A stretch of DNA of 64,000 nucleotides from Persephonella sp. (GTDB taxonomy: Bacteria > Aquificota > Aquificia > Aquificales > Hydrogenothermaceae), in assembly GCF_027023985.1 (NCBI RefSeq), contig NZ_JALVTW010000029.1, positions 1 to 64,000 of the forward strand, given 5' to 3'. The position numbers and the translations under genes are program-made. Below are positions 52,992 through 61,770 of this stretch, piece after piece; the stretch's first letter is position 1; each line of letters starts with the position of its first letter. Under the pieces are notes generated by a model that was given only the letters and a program-made list of their open reading frames with translations, made no database searches and was not told the DNA's origin.

Positions 52992-54096
52992 TACCCTCTC
53001 CTTCTTCAGATATATAACAGTCTGGATCTTCTGCAAATATATCGCCATAGACTGCGTAAGCTCTTGAACGGGAATTACCATTGCATATTTCAAGATATCT
53101 GCAATTTGCACATCTTCCTTTAACCGGGCGTGGATGCTGACGGAGTTTTGTTAATAGTCCGTTTGAATTCACTATATCATAAAAGTTTTTTTCATAGATA
53201 TTTCCAATCTTGTATGGAAAATATGTATCAGGTTTTATATAACCTCTGTAATCTATATCAAAAATTCTGACTCCAGCTTGATTTCCACCCCATCTTTTGA
53301 GGTTTTCATATAAAAGCTTTGCTTTTTCCGGATATTTTTCTTTGAATTTATAGTATAAAACAACTGCGTCTGCTTCGTTGTTTCCTGTTACAACATCTAT
53401 AGGAATACCTTTTTCCACATACTCAAAGGATTTATCTATTATGAAATCAACATGTTTTCTATATCTTTCTTTTTCTGTCTGTGAAAGATGTTTTCCTCTA
53501 CCTGAATAAACAAGATGGGATATATAGACTTTTGGGATATTTTCTTTTTCTACCAGTGAGAAAATAAACGGCAGGGCTTTTTCTGTCATTGAGGATAAGG
53601 TAAATCTAATACCTACCTTTATACCACTGTCCCTTACTAGCCGGACAGATTCCATTGAACGTTTGAAGGCACCTTTCATTCCTCTAAATCTGTCATGGGT
53701 TTTTTCGTCCCCATCTATGCTAATTCCCACATAGGAAAACTGCTTTTTTATCTGGTCTATGTTTTTTTCATTTATTAAAAGACCGTTTGTTGAAAGGGTT
53801 GTTACAAAACCATTTTCATTAAAAAGCTGGGCAATATCAAATATATCCTCTCTGATAAGTGGTTCTCCTCCTGAAAGTATAAGAACCTTTACACCGGCTT
53901 TTTTAAGATATGGAATTTGCTTTCTTATCTCATTAATAGAGATTTCGCCATTTCTTGAGGTGTTTGCTGCAGAGTAACAATGCTGACAGAAAAGATTACA
54001 GGCATTTGTGAGATTCCAGATTAGGATTTTTCCATTGAAGGGTTTAATTTCCTTTCCATCTAAAGTTTTTTTAATATACTCAGTTATTCTTAGCAT
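52954..54096 (-). CDS. nirJ: Radical SAM heme d1 biosynthesis protein NirJ
   Basis: NirJ replaces propionates of the d1 precursor by oxo groups. The SAM cluster motif is NACNLFCQHCYS near residue 32, the glycine-rich SGGEPLIRED near 77, and a SPASM-type C-terminal cysteine set in KGRCANCRYLEICNGNSRSRA and DPDCYI. The length is 380. It overlaps the NirN-like gene by 17 bases. Confidence 0.93.
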   Translation of the reverse strand: MLRITEYIKKTLDGKEIKPFNGKILIWNLTNACNLFCQHCYSAANTSRNGEISINEIRKQIPYLKKAGVKVLILSGGEPLIREDIFDIAQLFNENGFVTTLSTNGLLINEKNIDQIKKQFSYVGISIDGDEKTHDRFRGMKGAFKRSMESVRLVRDSGIKVGIRFTLSSMTEKALPFIFSLVEKENIPKVYISHLVYSGRGKHLSQTEKERYRKHVDFIIDKSFEYVEKGIPIDVVTGNNEADAVVLYYKFKEKYPEKAKLLYENLKRWGGNQAGVRIFDIDYRGYIKPDTYFPYKIGNIYEKNFYDIVNSNGLLTKLRQHPRPVKGRCANCRYLEICNGNSRSRAYAVYGDIFAEDPDCYISEEGEGNEKNTAASAYTG

Positions 54097-55759
54097 CTTT
54101 TTTGTCCTTAAATTGCATCATATAAGATATAATAGCCCTTAATTCGTAAGATGAAAGATTTAACTTAGGCATTGCATTTCTTTTATAACCAAGTTTTTTA
54201 TACATAACTTCAGGATTTGCTATTTGGGCTGCTATTTCTTCCGGTTTTCTGTGATTTACTATCCATCTGAAAGATGGGGCAAATGCTTCTTGGGTTTGGT
54301 GATGACAGCCCCAACATTTTTCCATAAATACCTGTTTACCAAGTAATACAGGTTGATATTTTCTGGATTTATTTATGATATTGTATTTTCCAATAGGGAT
54401 ACTTGCAGGTATATCTTTTAAAAGTTTAAGGGTTATGCTGTCGTATATAAGAAGGTCTCCATCTTTGTTGTAAAGGCTAACATAAGCCAGATTTCCATCG
54501 CCGTTGAATTCAGTATGAATAACTCTTTTGCCTTTTTTAGTTTCTATTGTTTTAACTGAAAAATCATCTCTGTTTATAAGAACTATTTTGTCTTTTCCGT
54601 TATCCGTCCATAAATAAGGAGTTGTTGGATGGGTTCTGACAAAAAATCCATTTCCATCTATATCTACCTTTTTAACAAATTTCCAGTTATAAAGGTTCCA
54701 GATTGTAACAAAAGGTTTTGTGATATGGGGTGTAGCAAAATAGAATTTACCTTTTTTATACCATATTGACGCTGAGGCTAAATGGGGCATTCCCTCCATT
54801 TTTGAAGAAAAGACTTCCTTATTTTCTGCAATGCTGTAAACAGATAATCTCGTTCCTTTTCTTGAACTACCGATTATATACTCTTCAAATGGGTCTATAA
54901 AAAAGTCCTCATAAGGTTCAGAGATGTTCTTGTAGGTTATTTTGAAAGTTTTGGTATCTAAAAATCCAATTTTTGCTTTATCCCTGTAAGTAAAAATAGC
55001 CTGGTCTTTTGAATAAAGTCCATAAATAGCAGAAATTAAGCCATCTTGTTTTATGTATTTCACAGGCTTAAAGCTTTCCGCATCAAGAATAACTATAGAT
55101 TTTGGCAACCAGCAGGAAACAAGTATATATTTTCCTGTTCTATCTAAAGATATATTTCTTAAATACACGCAGGCTCTAACTTTACCGTAAAATCTACCTT
55201 TATCTATATCATATCTACCTATCCATCCATCTCTGGCTGGGACGTAAATTTTCCATCCTGATGGGGAAAACTTTAAGCCTCCATGGACATTTTTGAAATC
55301 AAATTTGTCCAAAATATTCAATCCTTCCATTATCCATACTTTTTGATGCCCTCTTTCTACAACAGCTACTATGTTTTTTATATTTTTTACCGGTAGTTTT
55401 TTTGTTTTTTGGTCTTTATTAAGCTGGATAGTCTTTATAATTTTATCTTTTGACCAGTTAATCTTTGCCGGTGATTTTATATATGATATTATTTCTTTAA
55501 TTTGCTGGTCTGATAGTTGTGGAAAAGCGGGCATTTGTGTTGCAGGAAGACCATTTTTGATGATTTTAATCAGTTTTTTTTCAGGAATTTTTTTTAAAAA
55601 TAAAGGTAAAAGAGGGGGAGCCACTGTCCCAGCCCTGTCCACCCCATGACAAGAGGCACAATATTTCTGGTACAGCTGGCTCCCTTTTGCCAACTCCCCT
55701 GCAAAGGCACCAAACACTATCAGGAGGGTTAGCGGCAGCAGGATTATTTTTTTCATCAT
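54080..55759 (-). CDS. NirN-like protein: cytochrome c - d1 propeller - cytochrome c fusion
   Basis: A signal peptide (residues 1-20) precedes a cytochrome c domain with CASCH at 34-38, then a d1-type eight-bladed propeller (about 125-470) and a second cytochrome c domain with CWGCH at 482-486 and MPKLNLSSYELRAIISYM. Ordinary NirN has only the first c domain. The position matching the NirS distal His (SHYDP) reads YGLYSKD, so it is probably not a nitrite reductase. It likely acts in late heme d1 synthesis or transfer, with NirC function built in. Confidence 0.82.
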   Translation of the reverse strand: MMKKIILLPLTLLIVFGAFAGELAKGSQLYQKYCASCHGVDRAGTVAPPLLPLFLKKIPEKKLIKIIKNGLPATQMPAFPQLSDQQIKEIISYIKSPAKINWSKDKIIKTIQLNKDQKTKKLPVKNIKNIVAVVERGHQKVWIMEGLNILDKFDFKNVHGGLKFSPSGWKIYVPARDGWIGRYDIDKGRFYGKVRACVYLRNISLDRTGKYILVSCWLPKSIVILDAESFKPVKYIKQDGLISAIYGLYSKDQAIFTYRDKAKIGFLDTKTFKITYKNISEPYEDFFIDPFEEYIIGSSRKGTRLSVYSIAENKEVFSSKMEGMPHLASASIWYKKGKFYFATPHITKPFVTIWNLYNWKFVKKVDIDGNGFFVRTHPTTPYLWTDNGKDKIVLINRDDFSVKTIETKKGKRVIHTEFNGDGNLAYVSLYNKDGDLLIYDSITLKLLKDIPASIPIGKYNIINKSRKYQPVLLGKQVFMEKCWGCHHQTQEAFAPSFRWIVNHRKPEEIAAQIANPEVMYKKLGYKRNAMPKLNLSSYELRAIISYMMQFKDKKDAKNN

Positions 55760-55773
55760 TTAGCATCCTTCTA

Positions 55774-57417
55774 TTAATAGATATCATTCATTGTGTTGTA
55801 TACGTTAAATTTACCTGTTGGTGTTCTTACCCAATCGCCTTTAATAACTTTTTTCAGTTTGAGTGTTTTAGCATCATAAACCAGTATCGCTGTAGGTTGG
55901 TCTTTTCTACCCCATACAGAAATCCAGAACTCTGAACCGTCTTTGTTGAACTCTTCATGAACAGCTCTTCCTGGGATACCATCAGGCACTTTCAGAGTTT
56001 TAACCAGTTTGAAGGAGTATTTGTCATATACGAATATGCTTCTTTGGAGATTTTTGTCTGGGTTAAGTGGTCTATCAGCCAATAACCATTTAGCTTTTGG
56101 ATGTGTTTTGATAAAGAGATTACCTCCACCTTCTCCAGGCATTTTAATCCACTGGACAACTTTCCATGCATACTGGGGATGTTTTTGTGGGTCTGTTCCA
56201 ATACATGCGATTCTGTTTTCCCCGATATGACCTGTGCACCAGATTGGTCCATATTTAGGATGGTTTATGTTTGCTCCTCTTCCTGGGTGAGGTTTTGTTC
56301 CGACTTTAACAATTGCTGCTAATTTTTTCTCTTTTGTATCAACAACTACTATTTTGTTTCTCATGTTAGCAGCAACAAGGAAGTATCTCTTGGACAAGTC
56401 CCAACCACCATCGTGGAGGTATCTTTCTGCATCAATCATATCAATACTTACAGTTCCTTTATCAACTTTGGAGTAATCAACAAGCCATACCTGTCCAGCC
56501 TCTTTGATGTTAAGTATCCATAATGGGTCATAGTGAGATGCAACAATTGAAGCAACACGTGCTTCTCTAACAAAGTCTTTTGTATCGTAGTAGTAATCAC
56601 TTGTTGCATGCCTTGTGATTGGTTTTAATGTTTTTCCATCAAGTATTACAAATGATGGTGGCCAGTAACAACCAACGACAGCATATTTGTCTTCGTATCC
56701 GTGATATTTACTTGTATCTATTGAACGTGCATCATAACACACTTTAACTTCTGCAACCTTGTCAGGTTTTTTCATCCACATATCAATAACTGTAGCCTTA
56801 CCATCTCTACCTATTGAATACATATATCTTCCAGAAGCAGATGTTCTGAGAATATGAACAGCAAATCCTGTGTCAACAATGTTTAATAGTTTTTTAGTTG
56901 TTCCATCTATGATAGCTACTTTACCTACATCCCTGAGAATCACACCAAAGAAGTTTTTCCAGTTAGGATTAGCTGGTTTTTTAGGTCTTTTATTTACTGG
57001 AACATATACTTTCCAGGAATCATTAATCTTTTTCCATGAAAGTAATGGTGGATTTGGTGGTGGATTAAGTAGAAATCTTGCCATCAGGTCAATTTCATCT
57101 TTTGTAAGAACCCCTTGTTTACCCCAATCTGGCATTCCACCAGGTGTTCCGTAATAGATGAAGTTTTTAATTGCTTCAATGTTTAAACCTTGTTTTTTCA
57201 AATTTTCCGGGGTCAAAGCAGGTCCAGTAGCTCCTTTTCTAAGCATTCCGTGACATCCAGCACATCTGTCAAAGTAAATCTGGGATGCCTTTTTCATTTC
57301 TTCAGGTGTAAGTTTTGGGACTCCTTCATCTGCTGAGGCGGTATTAACGGTTAGTGCTACTGTTCCGGTAAGGAGAGCAGCACTTATAAGCCCGCCTGCA
57401 AGTTTTTTTGCCCTCAT
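55774..57417 (-). CDS. nirS: Cytochrome cd1 nitrite reductase NirS
   Basis: The periplasmic enzyme reducing nitrite to NO. After a signal peptide (about 1-29, TASA-DEG) is a cytochrome c domain with CAGCH near 53 and GMLRKGATGPALTPE, then the d1 propeller. The d1 ligand region HILRTSASGRYMY and the two catalytic histidine regions VASHYDPLWIL and YLHDGGWDLSKRYFLVAAN are intact. The length of 547 is normal. It precedes the NirN-like gene by 14 bases and follows the porin by 31 bases. Confidence 0.97.
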   Translation of the reverse strand: MRAKKLAGGLISAALLTGTVALTVNTASADEGVPKLTPEEMKKASQIYFDRCAGCHGMLRKGATGPALTPENLKKQGLNIEAIKNFIYYGTPGGMPDWGKQGVLTKDEIDLMARFLLNPPPNPPLLSWKKINDSWKVYVPVNKRPKKPANPNWKNFFGVILRDVGKVAIIDGTTKKLLNIVDTGFAVHILRTSASGRYMYSIGRDGKATVIDMWMKKPDKVAEVKVCYDARSIDTSKYHGYEDKYAVVGCYWPPSFVILDGKTLKPITRHATSDYYYDTKDFVREARVASIVASHYDPLWILNIKEAGQVWLVDYSKVDKGTVSIDMIDAERYLHDGGWDLSKRYFLVAANMRNKIVVVDTKEKKLAAIVKVGTKPHPGRGANINHPKYGPIWCTGHIGENRIACIGTDPQKHPQYAWKVVQWIKMPGEGGGNLFIKTHPKAKWLLADRPLNPDKNLQRSIFVYDKYSFKLVKTLKVPDGIPGRAVHEEFNKDGSEFWISVWGRKDQPTAILVYDAKTLKLKKVIKGDWVRTPTGKFNVYNTMNDIY

Positions 57418-57448
57418 AGTATCCCTCCTTTCAGGATTTGATTAAAGA

Positions 57449-58729
57449 TTAATATTTATAGTCAAGTTGTAACCAGTATTTTGTTGTATCTTGAGTTCCT
57501 TTTAAGCTTCCTCCTGTGTAATATCCATCATCTGCGTTATACCATGCTGCTTTAGCAAGGAATGACAGTCTTTTTGTAAGTTTTTTAGCATAGAGTGCAT
57601 CTATTTCAGAACCTATGTTATCGCCAACGCTACCTGCAGGGTCTTTATCAGACTCAAATTTAAGATATGCAACCATAAGTTTTCCGATTGTTGGGCTTTT
57701 GTATCCTGCAGATACACACCATTCATTCATACCATAGTCAAATCCACCTGCAGCACCAGCAAGTAACACATCTGCCCAACCGTCAAATTTGTGGAGTGTA
57801 GCAAGTGGAGTTGAAAAGCCTTTTTGATGTCCATTTTTGTCTCCAAAGTGTGTATACATCACGTTACCAAAGAATCCCATTGCTCCTGCGCCAATTTTAA
57901 GCCTGTAGTAGCTTGTGTCTATATCAGCTTTTTTAGGAGTGTTATCATTTTCATAAGGGTCTTTTTGGATAGCATATTCTCCAAGGTATGATACTTTAAC
58001 ACCACCTAAATCAACTTTACCTGATGCTTTAACTCCATAGGTGTTGTGAATATCTGTTATAAGATATGCGAAACCTTTTATTCTTAATTGCGGAATAACT
58101 TTGTAGTTTACATCTAAAATGATTGGCATTTTATCAAGCTGCCAGTCTGCATTTAAACCATCTACAATCCCTTTTCTTTCATAAATTCCTGCCAGTAAGA
58201 AATCAAGTCCCTGTATAGGTTTACCTGCAATAGCTAATACTCCAAAAGTTTGAGGCATTTGTCTCCAACCAACAGTTCCTATAAATCTGTGGTCGTCAAT
58301 AGCAACATATTTTCTACCTGCTATAAACGCATAGTTTCCAAGGGAATAAGCAATATAAGCTTGTGTAAGACGATCATTATGAGGATCAGCAACTGTTTCA
58401 TACTTACTTTTTTGTGGTGCATAATCATCAACAAGTGCAGAAACATCGATAGCTTCTAAAACTGCTGATAATCCTTGAACTCCAAGAACTGTTCCAATTT
58501 TTACACCGACTTTGGTTCTAATAGTCAGAGCATTAGCTTCCTTCTTTCCTGATTTGTCAACATCTACATACTCATACCTTGGTCTAAACTCAAGATAAGG
58601 CTTAACATTTTCAATAAATGAAACCCCAAGTAAATCCTGAGCATTTGCTGAATTTGTTTGACCTGAAAGCAGGAATGCTCCACCTGCTAACAGGGCTGCT
58701 GCTCCTAAACTTAGCACTTTTCCCTTCAT
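57449..58729 (-). CDS. Outer-membrane porin in the nir operon
   Basis: A beta-barrel protein of about 426 residues with a signal peptide (GKVLSLGAAALLAGGAFLL then ANA-QD). Alternating strands with aromatic ends run to a C-terminal YWLQLDYKY, as in outer-membrane barrels of the alginate-export/OprD-like kinds. It may pass nitrate, nitrite or another anion. I choose the ATG at 58729 with AGGAGG 7 bases upstream over the TTG two codons earlier. Confidence 0.82.
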   Translation of the reverse strand: MKGKVLSLGAAALLAGGAFLLSGQTNSANAQDLLGVSFIENVKPYLEFRPRYEYVDVDKSGKKEANALTIRTKVGVKIGTVLGVQGLSAVLEAIDVSALVDDYAPQKSKYETVADPHNDRLTQAYIAYSLGNYAFIAGRKYVAIDDHRFIGTVGWRQMPQTFGVLAIAGKPIQGLDFLLAGIYERKGIVDGLNADWQLDKMPIILDVNYKVIPQLRIKGFAYLITDIHNTYGVKASGKVDLGGVKVSYLGEYAIQKDPYENDNTPKKADIDTSYYRLKIGAGAMGFFGNVMYTHFGDKNGHQKGFSTPLATLHKFDGWADVLLAGAAGGFDYGMNEWCVSAGYKSPTIGKLMVAYLKFESDKDPAGSVGDNIGSEIDALYAKKLTKRLSFLAKAAWYNADDGYYTGGSLKGTQDTTKYWLQLDYKY

Positions 58730-58743
58730 AACCAAACCTCCTT

Positions 58744-59280
58744 TTATGTTTGCCAGTTTTCTAAGAGTTTTTCTATTACTTCTTCACCTGATATGCCTAA
58801 TTCTTTAGATAATTCTTCAAGACGGTCGTAAACTTTTTTAGGCAAATACATAACCACTCTGACTGGCCCTCCTTCTTCTTCCCTCATCTTGTCGTATAAG
58901 TTTTGCATTTCTTTTTTCTTCTCTCTTGGAACTGGTGCTCTCATAGATTTGAATTCAACAAGTTCGCCATCCTTGTAAACTCCAGATATTGTGGCATGAA
59001 CCCAGTAGTATCCTTTATCTTTACGGAGATTTTTTACATAGCCCTGCCATGTTTTTCCCTGTTTGATAGTATCCCACAACTCCTTAAAAACAGACTTAGG
59101 CATATCAGGATGTCTTATTATGTTATGAGGTTTTCCTATAAGTTCCTCAGGTTTATATCCGGAAATTTCAGCAAATGTTTCATTAACATAGGTAATAACT
59201 CCCCTCAGGTCTGTTCTGGAAATTATCAGCTGGTTCTCAGGAACCTCCGTTTCCCAGAACATATCAAAAGTCTTATCCAT
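58744..59280 (-). CDS. PAS - ribbon-helix-helix one-component regulator
   Basis: Residues about 15-125 are an Aer-type PAS domain (LIISRTDLRGVITYVNETFAEISGYKPEELIGKPHNIIRHPDMP). Residues about 138-178 look like a ribbon-helix-helix DNA-binding unit: a strand VRVVMYLP, helix KKVYDRLEELSKELG, turn ISGEE and helix VIEKLLENW. Such a fusion would be a redox or oxygen-sensing regulator without kinase. It is the first gene of the nir operon, followed by the porin after 14 bases. Cofactor and target are inferred. Confidence 0.72.
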   Translation of the reverse strand: MDKTFDMFWETEVPENQLIISRTDLRGVITYVNETFAEISGYKPEELIGKPHNIIRHPDMPKSVFKELWDTIKQGKTWQGYVKNLRKDKGYYWVHATISGVYKDGELVEFKSMRAPVPREKKKEMQNLYDKMREEEGGPVRVVMYLPKKVYDRLEELSKELGISGEEVIEKLLENWQT

Positions 59281-59336
59281 TATTTCCTCTCAAAGCCTTT
59301 TTAATTAATAGTTAGAATTATTCTTTTACTTTTTCA

Positions 59337-59350
59337 TTGTCCTAAGTCAA
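59337..59350. promoter_or_regulatory. Crp/Fnr-like site upstream of the nir operon
   Basis: TTGTCCTAAGTCAA matches TTGAC-N4-GTCAA except for one base in the left half. It lies 57 bases before the PAS gene ATG on the minus strand and 7 bases upstream of the napD stop side, so it may activate nir. The downstream -10 is not clear, which lowers confidence. Confidence 0.42.
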
Positions 59351-59356
59351 TATTTA

Positions 59357-59713
59357 CTAACTGATATATCCCTTAATATGACCTTTATAAACAATATCTT
59401 CTGCTCTTACATTTTCATCATTGAGAATTTCAGGAACATCATTGCTTAGCTTTTGCAGATACTCTGCAGCACTTTCCCATTCTTCCTCAGAATATGAATA
59501 AACCATATTGGCTGCAAGAACATTAGGAATTAATTGAATTTGTCTTAGTTTAAATGTTTCTTCATTAACATCCTCTCCTTCTATGATGATAATGATTTTC
59601 CCTTTTTCTTTATCATGAAAATAGACTTCACAAAGCCCACTTTCTTCTAATTCTTTAATAACTTCCTCTACATGTTCCGGTTCGGTAACTACTACTGCAC
59701 TTGAGATATTCAT
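59357..59713 (-). CDS. napD: Periplasmic nitrate reductase assembly protein NapD
   Basis: NapD is a cytoplasmic chaperone that binds the Tat signal of NapA. The ferredoxin-like fold is recognisable: MNISSAVVVTEPEHVEEVIKELEESGLCEVYF and KGKIIIIIEGEDVNEETFKLRQIQLIPNVLAANMVYSY. It is 118 residues, longer than E. coli NapD because of a C-terminal acidic tail. The start at 59713 has GGAGG 8 bases upstream and overlaps the napL stop by 4 bases. Last gene of the nap operon. Confidence 0.9.
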   Translation of the reverse strand: MNISSAVVVTEPEHVEEVIKELEESGLCEVYFHDKEKGKIIIIIEGEDVNEETFKLRQIQLIPNVLAANMVYSYSEEEWESAAEYLQKLSNDVPEILNDENVRAEDIVYKGHIKGYIS

Positions 59714-60675
59714 GGTTTCAACCTCCAAAAAAATATTTTTCCATCATCACATCCGATGATAATTTCGTTCTCAGATAAAAATCTGATATTACTTGGTGTT
59801 GATTTGTGGCCTTTCAAATAGGTAATTGTTGTTCCCTCTTCTGTATTAACCACTTTTACATTGAATTTGTCATTGTAAACATAAGCTCCTATCTTGCCTG
59901 ATGGACTTAGGCCAACAGAAAACACCATAAAATCGTCAGCATCAAATATTTGATATTGGTCAGTATTTAGATTGTAATAGACAGCTTTTTTATCTCTGCC
60001 TCCGGTGAAAGTCCTGTTGTTTTTAAAATCAACATCAAAGGCCTTATCTTTGTTAAGTTCTTCAATTACTTTGATAACTTTACCTGATTTAATATCTATA
60101 ATCCGGGTATCTCCACTCTCATCTGTTAAAGCAAGTTTGGTTTTATTTTCATTGATTTCCATATCAGAGAAAAAGGACATACCGACAGACTTTCTGTAAA
60201 TTACTTTCTTTGCTGTTATATCAAAAAGAACCACTTCATCACTGGTAAGACCGAAAATAAGATGATTGTTATCAACAAATCTTAGTTTTGCTATAGGAAG
60301 GTGCATTTTCCTATTAACTATTTTTATAAGCTTTTTATTTTGATAGATATATACTTCCCTACCTCCTCTTGTAGCCTGAACTGCTGCAGCTATAAGCTTT
60401 TGGTCCGGTGATACATCCACAGAAAATATTTTAGGAAGTTGTAGTTCACCCATAAAATCTTCAAATTTTGGATAGGAGATTTCATCCACAACTTTATGGG
60501 TTTTTAGGTCTATTATCTGAACTTTACCCCTTTCAGTAGCTACATAGGCCTTTTCACCGGAAACAGAGATATCACTGATAGCACCATCTAATTGAATAAC
60601 ATCCTGTAATTCCGGAGTAATAGCAAAAGCACAGCTTATAAACAAGATAAAACTAAGAAATATCTTCTTCATCAT
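59710..60675 (-). CDS. napL: NapL-like periplasmic WD40 propeller
   Basis: A 321-residue protein with a signal peptide (MMKKIFLSFILFISCAFA) and about seven WD40-like repeats (AISDISVSGEKAYVATERGKVQIIDL, DVSPDQKLIAAAVQ, NIRFLSENEIIIGCDDGKIFFWRL). In Campylobacterota the nap operon has NapL, a predicted periplasmic propeller of uncertain role, in the same place between napF and napD. The name rests on that order and fold. It overlaps napF by 23 bases. Confidence 0.82.
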   Translation of the reverse strand: MMKKIFLSFILFISCAFAITPELQDVIQLDGAISDISVSGEKAYVATERGKVQIIDLKTHKVVDEISYPKFEDFMGELQLPKIFSVDVSPDQKLIAAAVQATRGGREVYIYQNKKLIKIVNRKMHLPIAKLRFVDNNHLIFGLTSDEVVLFDITAKKVIYRKSVGMSFFSDMEINENKTKLALTDESGDTRIIDIKSGKVIKVIEELNKDKAFDVDFKNNRTFTGGRDKKAVYYNLNTDQYQIFDADDFMVFSVGLSPSGKIGAYVYNDKFNVKVVNTEEGTTITYLKGHKSTPSNIRFLSENEIIIGCDDGKIFFWRLKP

Positions 60676-61204
60676 TTTCTATTTTTAATGGATAAACTTT
60701 TATTGCTCCTACTGGACATGAATTTAAGCAAAATCCACATCCTGAGCATTGATTTAAGTTAATTTCTGGGTTAAATAATCCATGGAATATAATTGCATTA
60801 TCAAGGCAGGGTTCTTTACAGGAAAAACACATTGTTCCATGCCATGCAAGGCAAGAATTTTTTTCTATAGTAAAAAATGCATGGATTTTTTCAGGGTTTT
60901 CTAAAGATAAAACATCATATTCGCAGTTTTCTGCACACTTTTTACAAAATGTGCAACCTTTGGTTGAGAAAACTATATGAGGAGAACCATCCTGCAATCT
61001 GTATAGAATTTTTTCTTCACAGGCCAGAATACATTTTCCGTCACACTGGGAACATACTGAAAAATCTGTATCAGGTAAAGTATAAGGAGGTCTTATAATA
61101 TTTTTTTCTTCTTCTGTAGATGGATTTTTTATTTCTTCTACAGTTGCTCTAGGAATAAAAGGAAGGGCTTTTAAAAAGCCCCTCCTGTCCATATTCCTGG
61201 ACAT
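60653..61204 (-). CDS. napF: Ferredoxin-type protein NapF
   Basis: A 183-residue protein with three or four [4Fe-4S] motifs: CSQCDGKCILAC near 51, CTFCKKCAENC near 84, CLAWHGTMCFSCKEPC near 118 and CSGCGFCLNSCPVG near 150. NapF helps cluster loading or electron supply to NapA. The N-terminus MDRRGFLKALPF carries an RR-x-F-L pattern like a Tat signal, but the hydrophobic part is short, so cytoplasmic location is still likely. Confidence 0.88.
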   Translation of the reverse strand: MSRNMDRRGFLKALPFIPRATVEEIKNPSTEEEKNIIRPPYTLPDTDFSVCSQCDGKCILACEEKILYRLQDGSPHIVFSTKGCTFCKKCAENCEYDVLSLENPEKIHAFFTIEKNSCLAWHGTMCFSCKEPCLDNAIIFHGLFNPEINLNQCSGCGFCLNSCPVGAIKVYPLKIENDEEDIS

Positions 61205-61770
61205 TAATAAACTCCCTCGAATACGTTTTTGTATAGTATTGTTTTCTTTTTGGTTTCTGGATTTCTGTAATCAGGTCTAAATGTGTTTTTAACAAGTGGT
61301 TTTGCATTTGCCTGTGGTGCGTGACACTGGACACAGTTCCATCTTGCAGGATCAAGTTTGTTTAGTTTTACTACTTTTCCTTTTATAAGCTGGAAGAAAT
61401 CTATAAAGTGTGTTGGAGAAACAGGTGTAGCTCCTATGCTTTTTGCAACTTTTGGGTTATGACATCCAAGACATGCATTATGGTCTTTTGTAATTGGGAG
61501 TAATCCTTCTACGCTGTGTGGGATCATTGGAGGAGCGTTTTCATATGCCCTTTGAAATCTTTTCGCCTGTCCCGGAGGTGCTTTTGGAAACTCAACAGGC
61601 GGTGGAGCTGCGTTTACATTAAGAGGTAAATGCCTATATGACAACTCTTCTGAAGATATTGCTTTTCCCTTTGGTGCTGAAGCTGTTCCTTTTGCTTGAC
61701 AGCCAATTAATGCTATAGATATTCCCATTGCTGGGATAGCCATCAGCTTTACTAATTTTTTCTTAAGCAT
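61204..61770 (-). CDS. napB: Diheme cytochrome c subunit NapB, with a lipoprotein-type signal
   Basis: NapB passes electrons from the quinol-oxidising NapGH to NapA. Two heme sites are present: CLGCH (near 98) and CVQCH (near 146), with NapB motifs PPMIPHSVEGL before and WNCVQCHAPQ after. The signal ends LIGCQAKG, a lipobox, so the mature protein may be membrane-tethered, unlike soluble NapB. The ATG at 61770 with AGGAGG upstream is used; it overlaps napH by 8 bases. Confidence 0.92.
   Translation of the reverse strand: MLKKKLVKLMAIPAMGISIALIGCQAKGTASAPKGKAISSEELSYRHLPLNVNAAPPPVEFPKAPPGQAKRFQRAYENAPPMIPHSVEGLLPITKDHNACLGCHNPKVAKSIGATPVSPTHFIDFFQLIKGKVVKLNKLDPARWNCVQCHAPQANAKPLVKNTFRPDYRNPETKKKTILYKNVFEGVY

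Noticed and set aside
52992-53111. Forty-codon upstream extension of nirF
   Set aside because: It lies inside nirJ; a normal signal peptide starts at the ATG at 52991.
54080-55759. A second nirS
   Set aside because: The d1 distal-His region does not match NirS, and the extra C-terminal c domain and its place beside nirJ and nirF fit a NirN-like role.
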